Notes: generated from the sequence alone by a model not told the origin. Numbered from the stretch's first letter, positions 7,596-16,421 are shown. The stretch is DNA of 64,000 bases from Xanthomonas arboricola (GCF_002940665.1 NZ_MIGY01000002.1:744001-808000), one strand, 5' to 3'. Numbers and translations: made by a program.

Positions 7596-9728
7596 ATGGT
7601 TGCATCGCCAGCACCAAAGGTCGTCCGCGGACCCATGCCTCATCCTGTCGCCGCGCCCGCATTTTCGTCCGCTCCCGTGTCCCGTCTCCGCCTGGCCGAG
7701 CGCCTGCAACAGGGTCTGTGGACCCTGACCGGGCTGTACCTGTTGGTCGGCGTGATCTGGCTGCTGCTGGGCAACCGGCTGCTGCACCTGGCAGGCGCCC
7801 CCATGCCGGGGCGCTGGTCGGACGCGAGCTTTCTGCTGGTATCGAGCGTCGTGATCCATCTGGTGCTGCGCCGTTTCGTGGCGCTGATCGTCGAAGAGCA
7901 CGCGCAACTGGCACAATCGGAGGCAGTACTGCAGGCCAAGTTCCTGGCCCTGCCCAGCGCTGCCCTGATCTACGATCTGGCCACGCTGCGCATCCTGGAT
8001 GCCAACCCGGCAGCGCTGGAATTCTTCGGCTGGGAGCGCGACGCATTTCTGCAGCAGACGCTGCAGGCGATCTGGCCCAGCGCCGACGGCGCGCGCCTGG
8101 AGGAAATCATCACCCAGATTCGCGCCAAGGGCGCCGACACCTGCACCCGGCACGAGGATCTGCTGACCCGCAGCGGCCTGCGCCATGTCGAGATCCGCAG
8201 CAACCAGCTGCATCTGGTCAGCGGCCCCGCCCGCCTGGTGGTCATCGTGGACCGCAGCGAGGAACGCCAGGCACAGCATCTGCGCGACGAGGCTCTGCAG
8301 CGGCTGGAAGAAGCGCAAGGGATCGCGCGACTGGGTTCCTGGCAGCTGGATCGCGCGACCGGATTGGGGCGCTACTCGCCGGCGGTGTACCGCCTGCTCG
8401 GCCGGAGCGTGCCGGTGCATCGGCGCGAACATCGGCTGGAAGAACTGCTGACCGCCTCGGACACCGCCACCCAGACGCGGATCGAACGCATCATCGAGGA
8501 CATGTGCACCGGTGGCGAGGTGCAGATCGACGTGCTGCTGCCGCTGACCGGCGGCGATTCGCAGCCGCGTACCGTCCATCTGCGCGCCGAAAGCGTAACC
8601 AGCCAGAACGGCGCCCGGCATATCCATGGCACGCTGCAGGACGTGAGCGAGCGCGAACAATCGCGCAGGTTGCTGCGCGAGCGCGAGGAGCAGTTTCGCG
8701 AGCTGGTCAGGGTGCTGCCGGATGGCGTGCTGATCCTGGCCGACGAGCACGTGATGTATGCCAATGCAGCCGGGTCGGTGCAGTTCGGCTTCCAGGGCGA
8801 AACCATCCTGGGCGAACCGCTGCAGACCCTGGTGAGCGAAAGCGATCTGCCGGTGGTGCGCGAGTATCTGCGCGCAGGCAGCGATCGCAACGAGCCGGTG
8901 TCCAGCGCACGGGCGATGCGTCGTCGCGACGGCAGCGCCTTTTATGCCGGTCTGTCGGCCGGCGATATCCGCTATGGCGGACGCAGCTGCAAGCTGCTGG
9001 TGGTGCGCGACCTGAGCGAACCCGAGCGCATGCGCGATGCGCTGGCCGAAAGCAATGCCGAGTTGCAGGCGATGGCCAAGCGCCTGTTCTCGCTGCAGGA
9101 AGACGAACGCCGCGCGATCTCGCGCGATCTGCACGACGACATCGGCCAGGCCATCACGGCGATGAAGCTGTCTGCGCATGCCGCACTGGACGAGCCGGAT
9201 CCGGACGCGCGCCGCGATGACCTGCTGGAAGTGGTGTCGCTGGCCGACAGCACCGTGACCAAGCTGCGCAACCTATCGATGCTGCTGCGTCCTCCGCAGC
9301 TGGATGCCCTGGGTCTGGAAGCGGCCTTGCGCTGGCAGGCCGCGATGCTGTTTCGCGCATCGCCGGTGAGGCTGGAGCTGGATATCCAGGCACTGGACGT
9401 GCGTCCGGGCAACGAGATCGAGCAAGCGTGTTTTCGAATTGCACAGGAGAGCCTGACCAATGCCCTGCGCCACGCCTGCGCGGGCGAAGTGCGCATGAGT
9501 CTGCACTCGATCGACAGCGAGAGCTTTCGCCTGCAGGTCAGCGATGACGGCGATGGTTTCGAACCGGAGGGCCCGCGCGGACTCGGACTGATCGTGATGC
9601 GTGAGCGTGCGCAAACCGTGGGCGGTGCGCTCGCGATAGAATCAGCACCCGGAGCAGGCACGCGCGTGACGTTGCGCCTGCCCTATCACCCGGTCGGCGA
9701 GTCCGTCCACGACGATGGTGGACGTTAA
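7596..9728 (+). CDS. Membrane PAS sensor histidine kinase, HisKA_3 type (RavS/RavA-like)
   Basis: A kinase of up to 710 residues. Two hydrophobic segments (about residues 43-61 and 77-92) are followed by three PAS-like regions (about 105-215, 235-350 and 360-475). Then comes a NarX-type dimerisation domain with the phospho-acceptor H513 in RRAISRDLHDDIGQ, and a HATPase (EIEQACFRIAQESLTNALRHA; DDGDGF; GLGLIVMRERA). The gene starts at ATG 7596, or possibly at ATG 7635, which removes 13 residues; neither has a strong ribosome binding site. The RavR-like regulator begins three bases after the stop, so they form an operon. In X. campestris the histidine kinases RavS and RavA act on RavR; I cannot tell from sequence which name fits this gene. 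Confidence 0.9.
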   Translation: MVASPAPKVVRGPMPHPVAAPAFSSAPVSRLRLAERLQQGLWTLTGLYLLVGVIWLLLGNRLLHLAGAPMPGRWSDASFLLVSSVVIHLVLRRFVALIVEEHAQLAQSEAVLQAKFLALPSAALIYDLATLRILDANPAALEFFGWERDAFLQQTLQAIWPSADGARLEEIITQIRAKGADTCTRHEDLLTRSGLRHVEIRSNQLHLVSGPARLVVIVDRSEERQAQHLRDEALQRLEEAQGIARLGSWQLDRATGLGRYSPAVYRLLGRSVPVHRREHRLEELLTASDTATQTRIERIIEDMCTGGEVQIDVLLPLTGGDSQPRTVHLRAESVTSQNGARHIHGTLQDVSEREQSRRLLREREEQFRELVRVLPDGVLILADEHVMYANAAGSVQFGFQGETILGEPLQTLVSESDLPVVREYLRAGSDRNEPVSSARAMRRRDGSAFYAGLSAGDIRYGGRSCKLLVVRDLSEPERMRDALAESNAELQAMAKRLFSLQEDERRAISRDLHDDIGQAITAMKLSAHAALDEPDPDARRDDLLEVVSLADSTVTKLRNLSMLLRPPQLDALGLEAALRWQAAMLFRASPVRLELDIQALDVRPGNEIEQACFRIAQESLTNALRHACAGEVRMSLHSIDSESFRLQVSDDGDGFEPEGPRGLGLIVMRERAQTVGGALAIESAPGAGTRVTLRLPYHPVGESVHDDGGR

Positions 9729-9731
9729 GTC

Positions 9732-11453
9732 ATGTGGAGTCCCGTAATCCCGCCCGGACTGGAAATCGTCAAACCCACCCGCCTGGGCGCGGGCAATCCC
9801 GAACTGCTGCATCTGGTGGACGCTGCCGCATCCGGCGGCCCGCCGTTGATGGTGTTCCACATCGATATCGATCACTTCGCCTCGATCAACGAGAACATGA
9901 GCGGCGAAGTCGGCGATCAGGCGCTGACGCTTGTGGCGCGCCGGCTGCAGGACTTTCTCGGCGCGCGCGGCAAGTTGTGGCGTCACGGCAGCGATGAAAT
10001 GGTGGTGGTGGCGGTGCGTCGCGAAGACACCCCGCTGCCGGAGGATTTTGCCGAAGAGATCCGTCAGCAGCTGGAACTGCCGCTATCGGTGCTGCCGTAC
10101 ACCTTGTTCATGACCGGCAAGGTCGGCATCAGCCTATGCCCGGAGCACTCGAGCTCGCTGTCGATCCTGCTCGACTACGCCGAAGAAGCCAGCTACCAGG
10201 CCGCACGCGAAGGCGGCAATACGGTGCGCCTGTACACGCGCAACTCGACCACCAATGCGCATAGCGAAAGCATCATTGCGCGACAGATCGTCGATGCGAT
10301 CCCGCATGGCGAACTGCGGCTGCGCTACCAACCGCTGGTGAGCGCGCGCGACGGCCGTATCGTCGGTATGGAAGCGCTGCTGCGCTGGCAATCGCCCACA
10401 TTGGGCATGCTGGTGCCGGAGCGCTTCATGCGCACCGCCGAGCGCCTGGGCGTGATCGTGCAGATCGGCGAATGGGTGCTGCAGAATGCGGTGCGTCAGG
10501 CGCGGCTATGGCGCGACCAGGGCTTTGACGATTTCAGCATTGCGGTCAACGTCTCCACGCTGCAGCTGTTGCGCCCGGGCTTCTTCAACGAAGTGATGGC
10601 GATGCTGCAGACCGCCGGCGTGCCGGCGCAGTTCGTCACGCTGGAGATCAACGAAAGCGCGTTGACCAATAACGTCAACTTCGTCCACGAGACGATGGCC
10701 AACCTGCGCAACGAAGGCATCAGCCTGAGCCTGGACAACTTCGGCACCGGCGATTCCAGCCTGAGCGCACTGGTGCGCTATCCGGTCGACCGGCTGAAGA
10801 TCGACCGCAGCTTCATCAAGAGCGCGCCGGCCGGCAGCCGCGAGGCGGCGATTGCGCGCGCGATCATCGCCATGGGCCACCAGCTCGGCATGACGGTGAT
10901 CGCCAACGGCGTGGAATCGCAGGCGCAACTGGGCTTTTTGCGGCGCAACGACTGCGACATCTTCCAGGGCTATCTGTTCGGCGAACCGATGTCGGCCGAG
11001 TCGGCCGGCATGGCGTTACGCCGCCGCTACCTGCGCCCGGAATCGTTCGCCGAAAGCCGCCCCGACCGCACGCTGCTGCTGCTGGACGACGAGGAAAACG
11101 TGCTGCGCTCGTTGGTGCGCCTGTTCCGCCGCGACGGCTACCGCATCCTGGCTGCCGGCAACGTGCGCGACGCCTTCGACCTGCTCGCCACCAACGACGT
11201 GCAGGTGATCCTGTCGGACCAGCGCATGAGCGACATGAGCGGCACCGAGTTCCTGGGCCGGGTCAAGATGCTCTACCCCGACACCGTGCGCCTGGTGCTG
11301 TCCGGCTACACCGACCTTGCCACGGTCACCGAAGCGATCAACCGCGGCGCGATCTACCGCTTCCTGACCAAGCCCTGGAACGACGACGAACTGCGCGAGC
11401 ACATTCGTCAGGCATTTCGCACGCATGATGAGCTGCGTAATGGCAGGGAATAG
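9732..11453 (+). CDS. ravR: GGDEF-EAL-REC response regulator, RavR-like
   Basis: A 573-residue regulator with an unusual order: degenerate GGDEF (about 35-165), EAL (about 185-430), then a C-terminal receiver (about 446-565) with phospho-acceptor D496 and conserved lysine in RFLTKPWN. The GGDEF signature is GSDEM (86-90), so no cyclase activity is expected. In the EAL domain the EAL triplet (214-216) is kept. DDFGTG is DNFGTG (335-340) and AEGVET is ANGVES (391-396), both at conserved catalytic-site positions. The architecture and the adjoining PAS kinase match RavR of X. campestris, which links kinase signalling to c-di-GMP, motility and virulence. The symbol is assigned on architecture and context. 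Confidence 0.85.
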   Translation: MWSPVIPPGLEIVKPTRLGAGNPELLHLVDAAASGGPPLMVFHIDIDHFASINENMSGEVGDQALTLVARRLQDFLGARGKLWRHGSDEMVVVAVRREDTPLPEDFAEEIRQQLELPLSVLPYTLFMTGKVGISLCPEHSSSLSILLDYAEEASYQAAREGGNTVRLYTRNSTTNAHSESIIARQIVDAIPHGELRLRYQPLVSARDGRIVGMEALLRWQSPTLGMLVPERFMRTAERLGVIVQIGEWVLQNAVRQARLWRDQGFDDFSIAVNVSTLQLLRPGFFNEVMAMLQTAGVPAQFVTLEINESALTNNVNFVHETMANLRNEGISLSLDNFGTGDSSLSALVRYPVDRLKIDRSFIKSAPAGSREAAIARAIIAMGHQLGMTVIANGVESQAQLGFLRRNDCDIFQGYLFGEPMSAESAGMALRRRYLRPESFAESRPDRTLLLLDDEENVLRSLVRLFRRDGYRILAAGNVRDAFDLLATNDVQVILSDQRMSDMSGTEFLGRVKMLYPDTVRLVLSGYTDLATVTEAINRGAIYRFLTKPWNDDELREHIRQAFRTHDELRNGRE

Positions 11454-11597
11454 GGATTCGGGATTGGGGATTGGTAAGAGCCAACAGCAGTATTTCTAAG
11501 CCGCAATCGGAGATCTGTTGAGCAGGGCAGGCGGCAAGGCGCGGCAAAACCGCTCTTGCCAATCCCTAATCCCTAATCCCGACTCCCCAATCCCAGC
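11454..11597. repeat. Paired GGGATT-type short repeat element, copy 1
   Basis: The left arm GGATTCGGGATTGGGGATTG (from 11454) continues into GTAAGAGCC. The right arm, GCTCTTGCCAATCCC followed by further AATCCC units to 11597, is its approximate reverse complement. The element fills the space between two convergent genes. The same arms, including the TAAGAGC/GCTCTTGC pair, recur at 18799-18957. Confidence 0.7.
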
Positions 11598-11605
11598 ACG
11601 AAGCG

Positions 11606-12832
11606 CTACCGCGGCTGCCGCACCGGCAGCACGATCCGGAAACTGGCGCCCTGCCCCGGGATGCTTTCGACATCGATGCGGCCATGGTGCTTGTTGATGA
11701 TGCCGTAGGAGATCGACAGGCCCAGGCCGGTGCCGCTGCCGACCGGCTTGGTGGTGAAGAACGGGTCGAAGATGCGTTGCAGCAGGTCCGGGGCGATGCC
11801 GGCGCCGCTGTCCTGGAACTGGATCCAGACGTTGTCGGCCTCGTCGCGGCCGGTGGTGACGGTGATCGTGCCGCGCTCGACAATCGCCTGGCCGGCGTTG
11901 AGCAGCATGTTCATGTAGACCTGGTTGAGCTCGGACGGCAGGCATTCCACCAGCGGCAGCTCGGCGTAATTGCGCTCCAGCGTGACCTTGTACTTCAGCT
12001 CGTTCCAGATGATGTTGATCGTGGATTCCAGACCGGCATGCAGGTCGACCATCTTCCACGACTCGGAACGGTCCGAGTACGAGAAATCCTTGAGGTCGCG
12101 CACGATGCGGGTGACCCGCTCGATGCCTTCGCGCGACTCGGCCATCAACTGCGGCAGGTCGCGGCTGATGAAGTCGATGTCGGCGCGGTTGCGGATCTCG
12201 TCGATCTCCGGAATCAGCGCCTTCGGATCCGGCGCCTGCAGCGCGCGCTCGTAGGCTTCGATCAGCGTGAACAGGCTGCGCAGGTATTCCTGCAGGCTGC
12301 CGAGATTGGAGTGTACGTAACCGATCGGATTGTTGATTTCGTGCGCCACGCCGGCGGCCAGCTGGCCGATGGAGGCCATCTTCTCCGATTGCAGCAGTTT
12401 GTCCTGGGCACCGTTCAAACGCAGATAGGCCTGGCGCAGTTCGGCATGGCGCTGTTGCAGCTCGCGCTCGTAATCCTGCTGGCCTTCGATGTTGTGGAAC
12501 AGCACCAGGAAATGCCCGACGCCCTGCTCCTCGTTGTAGTACAGATGCGCGATGACCACCCGATCGGCCACCGGCAGGCTGCCGGTCCAGCTGCCTTTGC
12601 TGCGCGCCTGGTTCAGCGCATCCGAAGGCAGCACCTGCGAGATGCGCTCGCCAAGATTGCGGTCGTCGGCAGGATCTTCCTTGCACAGGCTCTGGCGTGC
12701 GACGGCGTTGGCCAGGATCAGCTGCCCGTCTGCGCGGAACAGCAGCACACCCTCGAGCATCTGGTCGCCGAACGCGCGCAGCATGGTCGAGGACGGTAGT
12801 AAGGTTTGATTGAGAAAAAACTTGGCAGTCAC
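11606..12832 (-). CDS. Soluble PAS sensor histidine kinase, HisKA type (second kinase near ravR)
   Basis: A 408-residue kinase if it starts at GTG 12832; ATG 12784 is an alternative that removes 16 residues. It has an N-terminal PAS-like domain (about 20-115), a short coiled coil (about 118-150), a HisKA box with H164 in [14 protein letters not shown], and a complete HATPase (NAGQAI; DSGAGI; a long loop ending in [12 protein letters not shown]). No transmembrane helix is visible. It is convergent with ravR, and no receiver gene of its own adjoins it. The genes next to it and the RavA/RavS literature make RavR a plausible partner, but that is inference. Confidence 0.88.
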   Translation of the reverse strand: MTAKFFLNQTLLPSSTMLRAFGDQMLEGVLLFRADGQLILANAVARQSLCKEDPADDRNLGERISQVLPSDALNQARSKGSWTGSLPVADRVVIAHLYYNEEQGVGHFLVLFHNIEGQQDYERELQQRHAELRQAYLRLNGAQDKLLQSEKMASIGQLAAGVAHEINNPIGYVHSNLGSLQEYLRSLFTLIEAYERALQAPDPKALIPEIDEIRNRADIDFISRDLPQLMAESREGIERVTRIVRDLKDFSYSDRSESWKMVDLHAGLESTINIIWNELKYKVTLERNYAELPLVECLPSELNQVYMNMLLNAGQAIVERGTITVTTGRDEADNVWIQFQDSGAGIAPDLLQRIFDPFFTTKPVGSGTGLGLSISYGIINKHHGRIDVESIPGQGASFRIVLPVRQPR

Positions 12833-12986
12833 GGGACAAGGGCGGCGTAGAGGACGCTTCAATATACGCCGAACCGCCCAGGCCTCGTATTGCGCGGGAC
12901 CACGTTCCTGTACGCCTGGCAGCTCGGCGCTGCACTGCTTAGCACTTGGTCCAGCCTGCGCGTGCGCTCGGGCACGCTGCGATGCT

Positions 12987-13319
12987 TCAGGCCACAGCCA
13001 GCGAACGACCGCCGCGCAGCACGCTGGATTGACCCTTGGCGTCGTAGGACGGCGCACTCTCGGTGCGGCCCAGATGACGCAGTGCCCAGTTCACTTCGCG
13101 ACGCCGGCGTGCCAGCAGCGCGCCGTTGGCGCGATTGGCTTCGGCCAGTTCGCGCAGCCGCTCTTCCTCGCCCTGGGGCATTGCCGCTTCCAGCGCGCGC
13201 AGCGCCGACAGCTTGTCCTGCGTGTGGCGCATCAGCCCATCGATGTCGTTCTCGAGTAATGCCTGGCGTTCGCCGGCCAGCGCATCGCTGAGACGTTGCA
13301 GGGACTCGTTCACGTTCAT
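12987..13319 (-). CDS. flgN: Flagellar chaperone FlgN
   Basis: A 110-residue helical protein with the heptad-rich body expected of FlgN, the export chaperone for the hook-filament junction proteins FlgK and FlgL. It includes ALLARRRREVNWALRHLG, a region typical of the family's C-terminal half. It lies 15 bp downstream of flgM in the order flgA-flgM-flgN, as in most gammaproteobacteria. FlgN sequences are weakly conserved, so context carries much of the assignment. Confidence 0.85.
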   Translation of the reverse strand: MNVNESLQRLSDALAGERQALLENDIDGLMRHTQDKLSALRALEAAMPQGEEERLRELAEANRANGALLARRRREVNWALRHLGRTESAPSYDAKGQSSVLRGGRSLAVA

Positions 13320-13334
13320 CCTTTGGGTCGGGGA

Positions 13335-13646
13335 TCAACCCGCCAGTTGCTGATTCAGATCCATCATGCGGCTGGCGATGGCATCCGGGTTGATGGAGTA
13401 GCTGCCGTTCTGCAACGCATCCTTCACTGCCTGGACGCGACCGGTGTCGATCGCCGAGGACTGCGACAGCGTGCGCTGCAGGTTCTGCAGGTTGGTCGCC
13501 TCACCGGTCAGCTTGACGCTGTCGGTCGGCGGCAATGCGGCGATCGGAGACGCGCGATCTTCACCGGCCGAAGCGATCTTGCTGCTCGTGGCCGCAGTGC
13601 GAAGGGTTGCAGCGGTCGGTAGATTGCCTTCGATTTTCTGGCTCAT
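13335..13646 (-). CDS. flgM: Anti-sigma-28 factor FlgM
   Basis: A 103-residue protein that holds FliA inactive until the hook is complete and FlgM is exported. It begins MSQKIEG and is low in complexity at the N-terminus, as expected of an intrinsically disordered FlgM. The C-terminal FliA-binding region is recognisable: RVQAVKDALQNGSYSINPDAIASRMM. The ATG at 13646 follows a GAGGAG ribosome binding site (about 13656) and sits just downstream of a near-perfect FliA promoter, which gives the usual negative feedback loop. Confidence 0.93.
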   Translation of the reverse strand: MSQKIEGNLPTAATLRTAATSSKIASAGEDRASPIAALPPTDSVKLTGEATNLQNLQRTLSQSSAIDTGRVQAVKDALQNGSYSINPDAIASRMMDLNQQLAG

Positions 13647-13675
13647 GTCAGGAACTCCTCTACAGGTCGTAGGGG

Positions 13676-13702
13676 ATAACGGCATGCGCCAAAAAAACTT
13701 TA
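13676..13702 (-). promoter_or_regulatory. FliA promoter of flgM
   Basis: On the minus strand, TAAAGTTT (13702-13695), an 11-bp spacer and GCCGTTAT (13683-13676). The -35 matches the consensus exactly and the -10 matches in six of eight positions. It lies 30 bp before the flgM start and overlaps the end of flgA. Confidence 0.88.
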
Positions 13703-13712
13703 TAGCGAATTT

Positions 13713-14357
13713 CTATCTGGATACCACAACGGTCCCGCTCGCTTCGACAACCCCTTGCACCACCCGGCGCGAGGAGGAGTTTTCCACCGAAACCCGCTCG
13801 TTCTCGCCGGCATCGGACAGCGCGCGACCGCTCATGCGCACCTCCAGACCGCCATTGCGCGACACCAGCGGCACGGTGTCGCCGCGCCGGACCAGCCGCT
13901 GCGTGACCAGATCGTTGGACGACAGCAGCGAGCCGGCCGGCAGGATGCGCCGGGCGGTCTTGCCCACCGCCGCCACCGGGTCGGCCAGCACCGCACCGAC
14001 GATACGCGCGGCGTCACGCTTCTCGATACTGATATCGGCCAGCGAAATGACTTCTCCAGCGCTGATGCCGCGGCGCAACACCAGCACGTCCTGATTGCGA
14101 CGTACCTTCAGCGGCACGAACAGGCGCCAGCCGGCCGGCTGGGGGCAGGCCACTTCCACCGTATTGGTGCCGGTCGGCTGCGCCTGCAGCGCGATCGGAC
14201 AGGCCGGCATGCGCAAGCCGGGATCGAGCGTGGCCTCGGCCTCGGCATCCGGACCCACGGTGGCCAGCGCCGCGGCGCGGATGGAATCGACAGACTGATA
14301 GCTCTGGGCCCAGGCCGGAGCGGCAGCCAACAGGATGACAAGCAGGAGCAGGCGCAT
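13713..14357 (-). CDS. flgA: Flagellar P-ring assembly chaperone FlgA
   Basis: A 214-residue periplasmic protein needed to assemble the FlgI P-ring around the rod. It has a Sec signal peptide (MRLLLLVILLAAAPAWA, cleavage after residue 17) and a C-terminal SAF/FlgA domain (...VLVLRRGISAGEVISLADI..., ...AGSLLSSNDLV...). The ATG at 14357 is chosen because it opens the signal peptide. An RpoN-type promoter lies 34 bp upstream. flgM follows 66 bp downstream with its own FliA promoter, so flgM can be read in both flagellar classes. Confidence 0.95.
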   Translation of the reverse strand: MRLLLLVILLAAAPAWAQSYQSVDSIRAAALATVGPDAEAEATLDPGLRMPACPIALQAQPTGTNTVEVACPQPAGWRLFVPLKVRRNQDVLVLRRGISAGEVISLADISIEKRDAARIVGAVLADPVAAVGKTARRILPAGSLLSSNDLVTQRLVRRGDTVPLVSRNGGLEVRMSGRALSDAGENERVSVENSSSRRVVQGVVEASGTVVVSR

Positions 14358-14390
14358 GGGACCAGATCCGGAGGGAGACGGAACATTCGC

Positions 14391-14406
14391 TGCAAGAGGC
14401 GTGCCT
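14391..14406 (-). promoter_or_regulatory. RpoN (-24/-12) promoter of flgA
   Basis: On the minus strand, AGGCAC (14406-14401), five bases, then TTGCA (14395-14391). The invariant GG and GC are ten bases apart, as sigma-54 requires. Confidence 0.8.
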
Positions 14407-14415
14407 GTTTTCTGC

Positions 14416-14660
14416 CGGGATTGGGGAGTTGGGATTGGGGATTCGCAAAAGCGGCTTCGCGGGTGATTCATTTAGCCGGTGCCAAGTTCGTTTGAGCCAG
14501 CGCGCCTATACGACCAACTGTCTCCGAAGTCTTCTGGGCTGCAGAAGCAGCAACGGCCTGACCAACGCGCTCATTCACGCCTTTGAGCCAATCCCCAATC
14601 CCAAATCACCAGATCCCGGCGCTTGAGCCAATCCCGAATCCCGACTCCCCAATCCCGACA
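14416..14660. repeat. Paired GGGATT-type short repeat element, copy 2
   Basis: The left arm (14416-14452, GGGATTGGGGAGTTGGGATT and onwards) and the right arm (14585-14660, several CCAATCCC/AATCCCGA units) are inverted with respect to each other. The element lies in the divergent flgA-cheV gap. Together with the two promoters, this is all that is seen between 14358 and 14721. Confidence 0.6.
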
Positions 14661-14686
14661 GCGCCCCACACCAAACTTAAAACCAC

Positions 14687-14714
14687 TCAAGTTTTCCAAG
14701 GGCGCTGTCGATAT
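14687..14714 (+). promoter_or_regulatory. Possible FliA promoter of cheV
   Basis: TCAAGTTT (14687-14694), a 12-bp spacer and GTCGATAT (14707-14714). The spacer is one base longer than consensus, as at fliS. Transcription would begin almost at the cheV ATG (14722), leaving little or no leader. Confidence 0.45.
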
Positions 14715-14721
14715 CTGCCCC

Positions 14722-15666
14722 ATGACCCACGATCTGCTCAACCGCATCGACCAGCGCACGCGCCTGGCTGGCCACAATCGACTGGCCCTGCTGCTGTTCC
14801 GGCTGGGCGGCCGCCAGCTTTTTGGCGTCAACGTCTTCAAGGTGCAGGAAGTGCTGCGCCGCCCCGAGCTGTTCCAGGTGCCCGGACTGCCGACCGAGTT
14901 CGCCGGCGTGGCCGACGTGCGCGGGCGCTCGGTGCCGGTGCTGGATCTGGGCCTGGCGATCGGCCACCCGGAACGCGATGCGCACTCGGAAAACGGCCCC
15001 GGCTATCTGGTGGTGGCCGAATTCAACCGCTCGGTCCAGGGCTTTCTGGTCAGCGGCGTGGAGCGCATCGTCAATATTGCGGTGGAAGATATCCATCCGC
15101 CGCCGGAACTGGGCGCCGAAGCCACTTATTTGACGGCGGTGACGCGCTTCCAGGGCGAATTGATCCAGGTCATCGACGTGGAAAGCGTGCTCGCCGACAT
15201 CGCCAAGGTCAGCAAGGATGTACAGCTGGATCCATCGCTGCAGCTGGTCGCCTACGACCGGCAGTTTCAGGTGCTGGTGGTGGACGACTCGCGCGTGGCG
15301 CGTCAGCAGATCCGCAGCGTGCTCGACCAGCTCGGCGTCTCGGCGACCTTGTTGTCCGACGGCCGCCAGGCGCTGGACCACCTCTTGCAGGTGGCTGCAT
15401 CAGGCGAGAATCCGGCCGACCGCTATGCGATGGTCATCTCCGACATCGAAATGCCGGCCATGGACGGCTACACGCTGACGACGGAAATCCGGCGCACGCC
15501 GGGCCTGCAAGGCCTGTACGTGCTGTTGCACACCTCCCTGTCGGGCGTGTTCAACAACGCCATGGTCGAACAGGTCGGCGCCAATGCCTTCGTGGCCAAG
15601 TACAGCGCCCACGAGCTGGCCGATTACGTGCTGGCGCGCCTGAAAGTGGTCGCCGAAGCGGCCTGA
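14722..15666 (+). CDS. cheV: Chemotaxis coupling protein CheV
   Basis: A 314-residue fusion of a CheW-like domain (about 20-175; LALLLFRLGGRQLFGVNVFKV, GVADVRGRSVPVLDL) to a C-terminal receiver (about 190-310; VLVVDDSRVARQ, phospho-acceptor in VISDIEMPAMDGY). CheV couples receptors to CheA and may buffer phosphoryl flow. The start at ATG 14722 matches the family N-terminus (LLNRIDQRTRLAG). No purine-rich ribosome binding site precedes it. The gene stands upstream of, and separate from, the flgB operon. Confidence 0.95.
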   Translation: MTHDLLNRIDQRTRLAGHNRLALLLFRLGGRQLFGVNVFKVQEVLRRPELFQVPGLPTEFAGVADVRGRSVPVLDLGLAIGHPERDAHSENGPGYLVVAEFNRSVQGFLVSGVERIVNIAVEDIHPPPELGAEATYLTAVTRFQGELIQVIDVESVLADIAKVSKDVQLDPSLQLVAYDRQFQVLVVDDSRVARQQIRSVLDQLGVSATLLSDGRQALDHLLQVAASGENPADRYAMVISDIEMPAMDGYTLTTEIRRTPGLQGLYVLLHTSLSGVFNNAMVEQVGANAFVAKYSAHELADYVLARLKVVAEAA

Positions 15667-15968
15667 GCAGGCCAGGCGGCTGCCGGGTCGGAGCCGATGG
15701 CAGCGACAAGGCGCCGCGCCGGGCTTCCAAGAGCCAAGTAACATCGAAGTTGGTTCGGTGTGCGTCAACCCGCTTTTAAAGTGACATCCGCTGACGCCGG
15801 GCGTCGCCGGACCGCGCCTCGGTTAATGCCGAACCTTCCGGCCTGGCGCGCCTGAGTGAAGCAACGCCGCGACGGATACGAAGTCCATCGCGTTCCCGGG
15901 ACGGCCAAGCTGCCGTTCGTCGGCAGCGCCGATCATTCGCCGCGTTCCGTAACCCGCACCACCTCGAT
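15667..15968. other. cheV-flgB intergenic region
   Basis: No gene or clear terminator is recognised in these 300 bp. The RpoN promoter of flgB lies at its right end, so sites for an enhancer-binding protein such as FleQ would be expected within it. I cannot identify them by eye. Confidence 0.5.
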
Positions 15969-15984
15969 TGGCACAAACATTGCT
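15969..15984 (+). promoter_or_regulatory. RpoN (-24/-12) promoter of the flgB operon
   Basis: TGGCAC (15969-15974), five bases (AAACA), then TTGCT (15980-15984), a full match to TGGCAC-N5-TTGCW. The flgB GTG start is 33 bp downstream. Confidence 0.92.
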
Positions 15985-16016
15985 TTCTCCCTGGTAACAC
16001 TTCGCGGGAGAGCACC

Positions 16017-16418
16017 GTGTCCAACTCCATCTCGTCCTTTCTAGGCATCCACGGCGATGCTCTGCCGCTGCGCGAGCAGCGCATGAAGCTCATCGCCAGC
16101 AACCTGAGCAACGTGGACACCCCTGGCTACAAGGCAAAGGATCTGAATTTCGAGGCGGCGCTCAAATCGGCCGAAGGCGTGCGCGACGGCACCCTGCTGC
16201 AGACCACCGACTCCAAGCATTACGAGATCGGCAGCAGCGGCGGACTCAACCCGTTCCAGATCACCCGCGAGTCCGACCAGCCCAGCCTGGACGGCAATAC
16301 CGTCGATCCCGATGCCGAACGTGCTGCCTACGGCCGCGCCGCGCTGGAATACCGCGCCTCGCTGAGCTTCCTCGAATCCAAGGTGCGCTCGATGCTCACC
16401 GCGATCACCGGCCAATAA
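16017..16418 (+). CDS. flgB: Flagellar proximal rod protein FlgB
   Basis: A 133-residue rod subunit with the shared axial-protein N-terminal motif (ASNLSNVDTPGYKAKDL, residues 27-43) and an amphipathic C-terminus. The size matches E. coli FlgB (138). The start is GTG 16017, with GGGAG just upstream. It is the first gene of flgBCDEF behind an RpoN promoter, three bases before flgC. Confidence 0.97.
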   Translation: MSNSISSFLGIHGDALPLREQRMKLIASNLSNVDTPGYKAKDLNFEAALKSAEGVRDGTLLQTTDSKHYEIGSSGGLNPFQITRESDQPSLDGNTVDPDAERAAYGRAALEYRASLSFLESKVRSMLTAITGQ

Positions 16419-16421
16419 ATC

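Noticed and set aside
15777..15803. TAAAGTGA-N11-GCCGGGCG as a FliA promoter before flgB
   Set aside because: The -35 is good, but the -10 keeps only GCCG, and flgB already has a perfect RpoN site. The match is too weak to claim.
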